The translations under genes and the position numbers were made by a program. The notes below the pieces were generated by a model. The model saw nothing but the letters and a program-made list of their open reading frames with translations. It searched no databases and was not told the DNA's origin. A stretch of 5,958 nt of DNA. Source: Deferribacteraceae bacterium (GTDB taxonomy: Bacteria > Chrysiogenota > Deferribacteres > Deferribacterales > JAISNW01). Below, in pieces: positions 1 through 4,863 of this stretch (position 1 is the first letter of the stretch; each line of letters starts with the position of its first letter). The stretch spans positions 1-5,958 of the forward strand of contig JAITJJ010000180.1 in the NCBI GenBank assembly GCA_031278965.1, read 5' to 3'.

Positions 1-402
1 AAAATCGGGATTATCTATCTCACAAAAACAGTCAGCGCAATATTGCGGCAGCGCCGTCTCCACTCTAATTTCACACTCCTTGCCTAAACCGAGGATGTCC
101 CCAGAGTGCAGAGGAAAAATATCTCCTTTCTTTTCGCGCCCTTCCTCCACGGAAACCTCCGCAGCCCTCTGTCCAATCTTTGCCCCGTTAAGGTATGTGC
201 CGTTCAGGCTTCCAAAATCCCGCACCGCAACAGAGGGAGGAGTAATGTCAATCAGGCAGTGATAGCGAGAGACAGTAGACTCAGGCAATACAATAGAGCA
301 GTCGTCCTGCCGTCCGAGTATTATGGAGTCTTTTTTATTATAGGTAAAACTTTTGCCGGATAAACCGCCTTTTTGAACAGTAAAGATAACTTTTGCGGGC
401 AT
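1..402 (-). CDS. FHA-domain protein, N-terminal part (cut by window edge)
   Basis: This gene starts at the ATG at 402-400 and stays open for 134 codons to the left edge, so its C-terminus is unseen. The start is well supported by a strong ribosome binding site, GGGAGGA, ending 4 bases upstream. Residues about 5-115 form a forkhead-associated (FHA) domain, a phosphothreonine-binding fold. The visible signature residues are LGR at 29-31, SRYH at 45-48, DFGSLNGT at 62-69 and NG at 72-73. A longer loop rich in Glu and Lys (about 83-93) precedes the HSGDILGLG strand. After the domain comes QYCADCFCEI (120-129), with Cys122, Cys125 and Cys127, which could begin a small metal-binding ribbon. FHA domains usually read Ser/Thr kinase signals; a kinase or another effector could follow, but this is not visible. 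It is divergent from the flagellar operon. The domain call is firm; the full protein's role is unknown. Confidence 0.9.
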   Translation of the reverse strand, partial: MPAKVIFTVQKGGLSGKSFTYNKKDSIILGRQDDCSIVLPESTVSRYHCLIDITPPSVAVRDFGSLNGTYLNGAKIGQRAAEVSVEEGREKKGDIFPLHSGDILGLGKECEIRVETALPQYCADCFCEIDNPDF

Positions 403-406
403 AAAA

Positions 407-413
407 TCCTCCC
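407..413 (-). promoter_or_regulatory. Shine-Dalgarno site of the FHA gene
   Basis: On the minus strand the sequence reads GGGAGGA, then TTTT, then ATG. This near-consensus site fixes the FHA protein start at 402. Confidence 0.8.
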
Positions 414-540
414 AATAATTTATGGAAAAGCAGGGAAGTACTTAACTCAAAACCCCGCCGCTTCTCCGCTCTCAATAGCCAACTCTTCCAAAAGCTCATA
501 CTTTCACCGCAAAAAGGGAGTTAACCTAATGCGGACAGCT

Positions 541-569
541 ATCTTAATCCATTTTTTAGGCATTTTCAA
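541..569 (-). promoter_or_regulatory. Candidate sigma70-like promoter for the FHA gene
   Basis: On the minus strand TTGAAA (569-564) is followed after 17 bases by TAAGAT (546-541). Transcription would start near 534 and leave a leader of about 130 bases before the FHA start codon. Spacing is ideal and both boxes are close to consensus, but the area is AT-rich, so a chance match is possible. It lies just left of the transposase remnant. Confidence 0.45.
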
Positions 570-599
570 TTGTTGTTTTATTTTTTCCGAATAACATAG

Positions 600-764
600 A
601 TAAGGGAACAGCGGTATTGCGATGAGTATCTTTACAAACGGCATCATCTTGTAAAGAATGCATTCTTGGACTTGAAATGTTGGCGAGGGATAGTGACGTA
701 TTATGCCAAAAACTCAGATTTGCTTCTTGCCGCTGTCCGTATCCGTTGCATTGCTATTTGTTAA
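600..764 (+). pseudogene. IS5-family transposase remnant (C-terminal end only)
   Basis: Reading from 600 to the TAA at 762-764 gives 54 residues that match the C-terminal end of IS5-family DDE transposases: IREQRYCDEYLYKRHHLVKN, then AFLDLKCWRGIVTYYAKN, then LLLAAVRIRCIAIC. The (Y)-(2)-R-(3)-E-(6)-K signature of this family is recognisable as the HHLVKNAFLDLKCWRG stretch, but the catalytic Glu of the usual LVEN motif is Lys here. There is an in-frame TAG at 597-599 and no start codon; the bases before it (about 580-602, encoding something like PNNI in another frame) suggest a frameshifted continuation. Most of the roughly 800-900 base element is gone, and no terminal inverted repeat could be identified. 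It is a dead fossil, not an active insertion sequence. It sits between the divergent FHA gene and the flagellar operon. Confidence 0.8.
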
Positions 765-803
765 AAATCTATTGATGATAGTATGTAGAGGAAAATTTTA
801 TTC

Positions 804-832
804 TTGATATTCTTCTCTTTTTTTAATATAAA
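804..832 (+). promoter_or_regulatory. Sigma70-like promoter of the fliL operon
   Basis: TTGATA (804-809) is followed after exactly 17 bases by TATAAA (827-832), predicting a start near 839 and a leader of about 20 bases before fliL. The match is of the housekeeping type; I see no sigma28 (TAAA/GCCGATAA) or sigma54 (GG/GC) flagellar promoter here. It starts 40 bases after the transposase remnant ends. Confidence 0.6.
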
Positions 833-860
833 CTTATAATTAGCATTTTGGAGATGAAAT

Positions 861-1364
861 ATGGCTGAGGAAGAGAGCAAGGCGGAACAGCCTGTAAAAA
901 AAGGCAAAGGGGGGCTAATGATTGTTGCGGTCCTCGTTTTGCTGTTGTTGGCAGGCGGGGGTGCGGCGTTATATTTCTTGGTATTGCATAAACCGTCCGT
1001 TGAAGAAAGTTTAGTTGCTCCAGAGCTTCCCGCAACGGCGGCGAAACCGCAGGCAGAACCCGGCCCGATAATGCCATATACAGCATTTCTGGTGAATTTG
1101 GCAGATGCCGGCGGCAAACGTTATCTAAGATTCTCTCTCTCCCTTGAGCTTAGCAAGCATAAAAATTTTCAGCAGGAAGTTGAGCAGAAAGACGCTAAGA
1201 TCAAAGATATTATTATCTCCATAATCTCTTCCAAAACCTTTGAGGAGATCAGCACCCCGCAGGGGAAGATTGCCCTAAAACAAGAGATTTTGCGCAGGCT
1301 GAATACCATTATGTCCGGCGGGAAGGTGGAGGATGTGTTTTTCACTGAATTTGTGGTGCAATAA
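861..1364 (+). CDS. fliL: Flagellar basal body-associated protein FliL
   Basis: This 167-residue protein has the usual FliL layout and length. It has a short charged cytoplasmic tail (1-17, rich in Glu and Lys), one membrane helix at about 18-42 (a run of Val, Leu, Ala and Gly), a Pro/Ala-rich linker (about 45-70), and a periplasmic domain from about 72 onward. Typical motifs are YTAFLVNLAD (73-82), RYLRFSLSLEL (87-97), a long helix with KDIIISIISSKT (115-126), and the C-terminal VFFTEFVVQ. FliL is an inner-membrane protein that associates with the MotAB stator around the flagellar motor and affects torque or swimming on load. The start ATG follows GGAG at 850-853 with a 7-base gap. It is the first gene after the promoter at 804-832, and fliN follows after 5 bases. 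Confidence 0.93.
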   Translation: MAEEESKAEQPVKKGKGGLMIVAVLVLLLLAGGGAALYFLVLHKPSVEESLVAPELPATAAKPQAEPGPIMPYTAFLVNLADAGGKRYLRFSLSLELSKHKNFQQEVEQKDAKIKDIIISIISSKTFEEISTPQGKIALKQEILRRLNTIMSGGKVEDVFFTEFVVQ

Positions 1365-1369
1365 ATAAA

Positions 1370-1657
1370 ATGGATCGGGAAGAGATCAAGGAAACCTATG
1401 GCGAGGTGCTTTTTGACATCCATGTAGAGTTGGGGCGAAAAAAAGTCACCATAGGCGAAATGCTCCGTTGGGAGAGCGGAACGATCATAAAACTAAATAA
1501 AACCTCCGGCGAACCTGTAGATTTTCTTGTAAATGGAAAACCGCTGGCTTACGGGGAAGTTATGGTCTTGGATGAACGTTTTGCTTTGCGGATAACCGAG
1601 ATCCTTACCAAAGAAAATCTGGTGGAAAAATATAAAGACGGCTTGTATGATGCGTAA
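1370..1657 (+). CDS. fliN: Flagellar motor switch protein FliN (minimal SpoA domain)
   Basis: This 95-residue protein is nearly all one SpoA (surface presentation of antigens) domain. Visible family features are FDIHVELGRKKVTIGEML (about 15-32), the GTIIKLNKTSGEPVDFLVNG segment (37-56), and the closing YGEVMVLDERFALRITEIL (61-79). FliN lies at the base of the C ring, where it helps switch rotation and docks the export ATPase complex through FliH. E. coli FliN is about 137 residues; this one lacks the long N-terminal extension, as many non-enterobacterial forms do. FliN and FliY share the SpoA domain, but no CheC-like domain is present, so FliN fits best. The ribosome binding site is poor, so translation probably depends on coupling to fliL, which ends 5 bases earlier. 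The usual fliM between fliL and fliN is absent. Confidence 0.9.
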   Translation: MDREEIKETYGEVLFDIHVELGRKKVTIGEMLRWESGTIIKLNKTSGEPVDFLVNGKPLAYGEVMVLDERFALRITEILTKENLVEKYKDGLYDA

Positions 1658-1671
1658 TTGGAAAGCAAAAT

Positions 1672-1680
1672 ATGAATTAA
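1672..1680 (+). other. Two-codon mini-ORF (Met-Asn-stop) before fliO
   Basis: ATG AAT TAA lies 6 bases after GGAAAG (1660-1665), which is ideal Shine-Dalgarno spacing for this ATG and not for the fliO ATG at 1682, 16 bases away. The stop is separated from the fliO start by one base, so ribosomes could terminate and restart on fliO. The sequence is plain, but the function is inferred and could be chance. Confidence 0.3.
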
Positions 1681-1681
1681 G

Positions 1682-2497
1682 ATGAAAAAAATAATCATCT
1701 TTATGCTTTTGGCGACACCAGCCTTCGCCGGTTCTGTAAACTATGAATTTACTTCAAGTTCTCTGGTATTTACCTTATCTTTCAACGGTTCCTATACAAA
1801 CCTGGGATACTCCAAAACCCAAAACGAATATATATTGGAATTTGAAACATTAGAGGCCATGAGCCTTGCCGTCGCAACCCCGCAAGCGGCGGCGGCCAAT
1901 TCCGTTGATTTCTGGAATCTCCCGATTCTCTCCGCAGCGGCAACTTCCGAAGGGATAAAGAATAGACTGACTATTACTTTTTCCGAAGGGGTAATTGAAC
2001 CGAATATTACCGCTCAAGATAAAGTACTGCGCCTTGATTTTCCCCTCCCGCCCGTTCTGGTTTCTCCTGAATCCTCCTCCGCACCCGCTATGGGGCTTGG
2101 CGCATATTTCCAGATGTTTTTAGGCTTATTGATGGTGGTTGTTTTTATCCTTCTATGCTATGCGGTTATGAAGATGTTTTTTAAGACAAATATCTCTTCA
2201 GATATTCCGGGCAGCGGGCGACTTTTGGGGAAAATTGATCTCTCTATTAAAAAAACAGTATTTTTTTATGAACTTGGCGAGGCAATATATATTCTCGGCA
2301 CAACAGATCAGAGCATAAACCTTATTGACAAATTAACTGATCCTGTGGAGATAAATCTTCTTAAATCGGGGTTTGCAAAACGGAAAAATTTCTCCGGCTA
2401 TCTGAAATTTTTTCAAAAAAATGTTCCTTTAAAGGATGAAATTGCGGATTCCGGCGCAATATTGGAGGACAAACTATCAAAACTCCAAAAAAAATAG
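1682..2497 (+). CDS. fliO: Flagellar export-gate assembly protein FliO with long periplasmic domain
   Basis: This is a 271-residue protein in three parts. Residues 1-16 are a signal peptide (MKKIIIFMLLATPAFA). Residues 17-125 are predicted to lie in the periplasm and are beta-rich, with phrases such as VFTLSFNG, YILEFETLEA, RLTITFSEGV and VLRLDFPLP that suggest an AMIN-like fold. A membrane helix at about 143-166 follows a Pro/Ser linker. The cytoplasmic part carries the FliO signature at 179-217: GRLLGKIDLSIKKTVFFYEL, then ILGTTDQSINLIDKL. FliO helps assemble FliP into the export gate. Short enterobacterial FliO (about 120 residues) lacks the exported domain, so the extension is the notable feature. 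Recognition rests on the C-terminal signature and the position between fliN and fliP. The fliO start has almost no ribosome binding site of its own. The stop codon falls inside the proposed start region of fliP. Confidence 0.85.
   Translation: MKKIIIFMLLATPAFAGSVNYEFTSSSLVFTLSFNGSYTNLGYSKTQNEYILEFETLEAMSLAVATPQAAAANSVDFWNLPILSAAATSEGIKNRLTITFSEGVIEPNITAQDKVLRLDFPLPPVLVSPESSSAPAMGLGAYFQMFLGLLMVVVFILLCYAVMKMFFKTNISSDIPGSGRLLGKIDLSIKKTVFFYELGEAIYILGTTDQSINLIDKLTDPVEINLLKSGFAKRKNFSGYLKFFQKNVPLKDEIADSGAILEDKLSKLQKK
2464..2478 (+). promoter_or_regulatory. Shine-Dalgarno plus probable ATC start codon of fliP
   Basis: GGAGGA (2464-2469), a near-perfect ribosome binding site, is followed by 6 bases and then ATC (2476-2478) in frame with fliP. 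The frame opens after a TGA at 2437-2439, and no ATG, GTG or TTG occurs before the ATG at 2527. Starting at ATC restores a complete signal peptide; starting at 2527 removes it. Confidence 0.65.
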
Positions 2498-3246
2498 CTT
2501 TTTTTGCCTTAATTATAATTCTGGCGATGACGGGGGCGGCTGCGGCGCAACAACAACCGCCGACACTTCCGATACCATCCGTAACATTTGGCGCAGCAGA
2601 GGCAAGCTCTCCGCGGGATGTGGCGGTGGCGCTGCAAATCATTGCCCTTTTGACTATCCTTACCCTTGCGCCGGCAATTCTTATGGTTATGACCTCTTTT
2701 ACCAGAATTATCATAGTTTTCCACTTTCTCCGCACCGCTATGGGAACCGCTCAGATGCCTCCCAATCAGATATTGGTTGGAATGGCGATTCTTTTAACCT
2801 TTTTTATAATGGCTCCGGTGGCTTCCGATGTCAATAAACAAGCCCTTGCTCCGTATTTTGCGGAAACAATCACCTTTCAGGAGATGACGGCGCGGGCAAA
2901 GGTGCCGGTTCGCAAGTTTCTTATTGCCAACACTCAGAATAAAGATATAGCTCTCTTTTTGGATATATCAAGAGCAGAACGTCCCAGAACTATTGATGAA
3001 ATACCGGATCATGTTGTTGTGGCGGCTTTTGTGCTTTCGGAGATACAGATTGCTTTTCAGATCGGTTTTTTACTCTTTCTCCCATTTCTGATAATAGATT
3101 TTGTGGTTTCAAGCGTTCTTCTCTCAATGGGGATGATGATGCTCCCGCCTGTGATGATCTCGGTTCCGTTTAAGATTCTCCTGTTTGTATTGGTGGACGG
3201 TTGGGGGCTTCTTGTGACATCCCTTGTAAAGAGCTATTATCTATGA
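2476..3246 (+). CDS. fliP: Flagellar type III export-gate protein FliP (probable AUC start)
   Basis: Read from the ATC at 2476, the protein is 256 residues, close to the 245 of E. coli FliP. It starts with a normal signal peptide (KTPKK, then a hydrophobic run to about 18, then TGAAAA and QQQ at the cut). FliP is one of the few inner-membrane export-gate proteins known to have a cleaved signal. The ATG at 2527 would discard it. Conserved features follow: helix 1 with APAILMVMTSFTRIIIVFHF (65-84) and RTAMGTAQMPPNQILVG (86-102), a periplasmic segment with VPVRKFLI (143-150), then SEIQIAFQIGF (188-198) and FLIIDFVVSSVLLSMGMMML (204-223) with the closing DGWGLL. FliP builds the pore of the export gate with FliQ and FliR. 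Neither fliQ nor fliR follows; hisH does, overlapping by ATGA. Family call is firm; the start is inferred. Confidence 0.9.
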   Translation: MKTPKKIAFFALIIILAMTGAAAAQQQPPTLPIPSVTFGAAEASSPRDVAVALQIIALLTILTLAPAILMVMTSFTRIIIVFHFLRTAMGTAQMPPNQILVGMAILLTFFIMAPVASDVNKQALAPYFAETITFQEMTARAKVPVRKFLIANTQNKDIALFLDISRAERPRTIDEIPDHVVVAAFVLSEIQIAFQIGFLLFLPFLIIDFVVSSVLLSMGMMMLPPVMISVPFKILLFVLVDGWGLLVTSLVKSYYL

Positions 3247-3845
3247 AAATAGCCGTAGTGGATTATGGAGCGGGGAATCTCCGCAGTGTTGCCAACGCCC
3301 TTGATTATCTTAAAGCCAATTTTTTTATTTCAGATAAGCCTGAAGTTTTGGAAAAATCCGATAAACTGATCTTTCCTGGGGTGGGGCACGCAAAAAGCGC
3401 TATGAATAAACTCCGCTCCGCAGGCACGGATACTTTCTTAAAAAGTTATGCGGCAAGCGGGCGGGGAATCTTTGGAATATGTTTGGGGAGTCAACTTTTT
3501 TTAGAACACTCCGAAGAAGGGGATACCCCTTGTTTAGCTTTTATGCCCGGAGTTTGCAAACGTTTTTCCGCCGGCGGCTTAAAAGTTCCCCAGATCGGGT
3601 GGAACAATGTTTATCATTCAGACCACCCCATCTTTGACGGGATTCCAAGCGGAGCGGCGTTTTATTTCGTTCACTCCTATTATACCGTTCCCACAGATAA
3701 AGACAATATATTGTGCACCGCCGAATATGGTTCGGAGTATGCAGCGGGGCTTGCGAAAGACAATCTTGTTTCTGTGCAGTTTCACCCGGAGCGTTCCGGA
3801 AAGTGGGGGCTCAAGCTGCTTATGAACTTTGCGGAGCTTTTATGA
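3243..3845 (+). CDS. hisH: Imidazole glycerol phosphate synthase, glutaminase subunit HisH
   Basis: This 200-residue class I glutamine amidotransferase matches HisH in length. It starts with MKIAVVDYGAGNLRSVANAL, the usual HisH beginning. The catalytic triad is visible: Cys80 in FGICLGSQ, and His181 and Glu183 in VQFHPERSG. Other family marks are FPGVGHA (44-50), SEEG (90-93), KVPQIGWN (114-121) and YFVHSYY (141-147). HisH hydrolyses glutamine and passes ammonia through a channel to HisF, which makes imidazole glycerol phosphate and AICAR in histidine synthesis. The ATG overlaps the fliP stop (ATGA), so the two are probably translationally coupled. An in-frame ATG at 3201 would add 14 residues from inside fliP with no family match, so I rejected it. 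Some lineages use HisH-like proteins in sugar amination for surface glycans, but the orthodox motifs favour histidine synthesis. Confidence 0.93.
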   Translation: MKIAVVDYGAGNLRSVANALDYLKANFFISDKPEVLEKSDKLIFPGVGHAKSAMNKLRSAGTDTFLKSYAASGRGIFGICLGSQLFLEHSEEGDTPCLAFMPGVCKRFSAGGLKVPQIGWNNVYHSDHPIFDGIPSGAAFYFVHSYYTVPTDKDNILCTAEYGSEYAAGLAKDNLVSVQFHPERSGKWGLKLLMNFAELL

Positions 3846-4600
3846 AACGGCTTATTATCTGCCTTGATGTTCGGGATGGCAAAACCACCAAAGGGATAAA
3901 ATTTAAAGAAAATATTGATGTAGGCGATCCCGTGGAAATGGCGGCAAAATACTATGACGATGGCGTTGATGAGCTTGTCTTTTACGATATTACAGCTTCC
4001 CATGAAAGGCGCTCTGCAATTATCCCGGTAGTGGAGGGTGTGGCGCGGAAGGTGTTCATCCCTTTTACTGTGGGGGGCGGTATTTCAAGTGTTGATGAGA
4101 TGCGAAATATTTTACACGCCGGAGCTGATAAGATAAGTGTCAACTCACAGGCGGTTAAAAATCCTGCCCTTATTGAGGAAGGTGCAGCCCTCTTCGGCAA
4201 CCAGTGCATAGTGCTTGGAATGGATGCGGCGGCGGATCCGTCAATGCCTTCGGGTTACAGAGTCTTTATCAACGGCGGGCGCACCCCCACAGAGTTTGAT
4301 GCCCTTGCTTGGGCGCTTAGAGCTGAAAGTCTGGGAGCGGGGGAGATTGTCTTAAACTCGGTGGATGCGGACGGCACAAAAGAAGGCTACGAAAGCTGCC
4401 TTACAAGGTTGATTAGCTCCGCCGTGAATGTGCCGGTGGTGGCAAGCGGGGGAGCGGGGAAACCCGCGCATCTGGCGGAAGTGCTGACGGCAGGGAAAGC
4501 CGATGCCGCTCTGGTTGCAAGTATCGTCCACTATAACGAATATTCGGTTCAAGAGATAAAGGAATATCTGAAGGCGCATAATATACCTGTCAGAATATAA
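3842..4600 (+). CDS. hisF: Imidazole glycerol phosphate synthase, cyclase subunit HisF
   Basis: This 252-residue (beta/alpha)8 barrel is full length. The two catalytic aspartates are Asp9 (in IICLDVRDG) and Asp128 (in IVLGMDAA), equivalent to Asp11 and Asp130 of Thermotoga maritima HisF. Phosphate-binding and core motifs are FTVGGGISSV (75-84), AGADKISVNS (93-102), NGGRTPT (144-150), VDADGTKEGY (174-183) and VASGGAG (200-206). HisF takes ammonia from HisH to close the imidazole ring of PRFAR. The start has GGAG at 3833-3836, 5 bases upstream, and its ATG overlaps the hisH stop (ATGA), consistent with a 1:1 complex. A frame extension upstream to 3713 only reads hisH out of frame. No hisA, hisI or hisB is nearby, unlike compact his operons. 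Confidence 0.94.
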   Translation: MKRLIICLDVRDGKTTKGIKFKENIDVGDPVEMAAKYYDDGVDELVFYDITASHERRSAIIPVVEGVARKVFIPFTVGGGISSVDEMRNILHAGADKISVNSQAVKNPALIEEGAALFGNQCIVLGMDAAADPSMPSGYRVFINGGRTPTEFDALAWALRAESLGAGEIVLNSVDADGTKEGYESCLTRLISSAVNVPVVASGGAGKPAHLAEVLTAGKADAALVASIVHYNEYSVQEIKEYLKAHNIPVRI

Positions 4601-4644
4601 AGGCTGCTTAGAAGTAAGGCAGATACCCTAACTCAGCGCCTTTT
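4571..4644 (+). terminator. Weak terminator-like fold at the end of hisF
   Basis: AAGGCGC (4571-4577, inside hisF) can pair with GCGCCTT (4636-4642), which begins a short TTTT run (4641-4644). Between them lies a smaller hairpin, CTGCTTA (4604-4610), loop GAAG, then TAAGGCAG (4615-4622), with one bulged G. The U-run is short, so this is at best a leaky terminator. Confidence 0.25.
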
Positions 4645-4672
4645 ATCCCGACATGAAATATAATTTTAACAT

Positions 4673-4687
4673 ATAGTTGATAACTAT
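4673..4687. repeat. Inverted repeat ATAGTT-GAT-AACTAT, possible operator
   Basis: A perfect 6-base inverted repeat around a 3-base centre lies in the spacer between hisF and the NYN gene. It overlaps a TTGATA box on the plus strand. On the minus strand it falls between TTGCAT and TAAAAT boxes with 17-base spacing. It may be a binding site, but AT-rich spacers produce such palindromes by chance. The rest of the 4601-4863 spacer shows no convincing gene. Confidence 0.25.
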
Positions 4688-4850
4688 GCAAGTCTGTAAA
4701 ATATTTCCGTATTATCTCTTTATTGTCAGTGAACTGCAAAACTAAGAAGAGGAAGATAAAGCGGTGAAATTGTTCCGGCAAAAATATACAGCGATTACTC
4801 TCGATACAAATACTCTTTTTATTTTTTCCTTTCCAACGCAATAAAAATTT

Positions 4851-4856
4851 TATAAT
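4851..4856 (+). promoter_or_regulatory. Promoter -10 box directly before the NYN gene
   Basis: A consensus TATAAT lies 7 bases before the ATG at 4864, with no clear -35 box (TTTCCA-like bases lie 15 upstream). Transcription would begin at or next to the start codon, and no Shine-Dalgarno sequence is present, so a leaderless mRNA is likely. Confidence 0.5.
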
Positions 4857-4863
4857 ATTTCTT

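Noticed and set aside
373..594. Plus-strand 73-codon open frame in the left gap
   Set aside because: It begins inside the FHA gene on the opposite strand, has no ribosome binding site and no recognisable domain.
761..1117. Minus-strand open frames antisense to the start of fliL
   Set aside because: They are mirror reads of a well-supported fliL gene, with no recognisable protein features.
2361..2837. Open frames on both strands across the fliO-fliP junction
   Set aside because: Their low-complexity Cys/Gly/Ala runs come from reading the GC-rich fliP signal region out of frame.
3201..3242. Upstream in-frame start for hisH at 3201
   Set aside because: The added 14 residues are fliP sequence in another frame with no HisH similarity, and the ATG at 3243 gives the canonical MKIAVVDYGAGN start.
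2527..3246. fliP starting at the ATG at 2527
   Set aside because: It would start inside the signal peptide (at Met-Thr-Gly-Ala) and has no ribosome binding site; the strong GGAGGA lies further upstream before ATC.
3713..3841. N-terminal extension of hisF from 3713
   Set aside because: It is hisH read out of frame; HisF family proteins begin at MKRLIICLDV, and GGAG precedes 3842.
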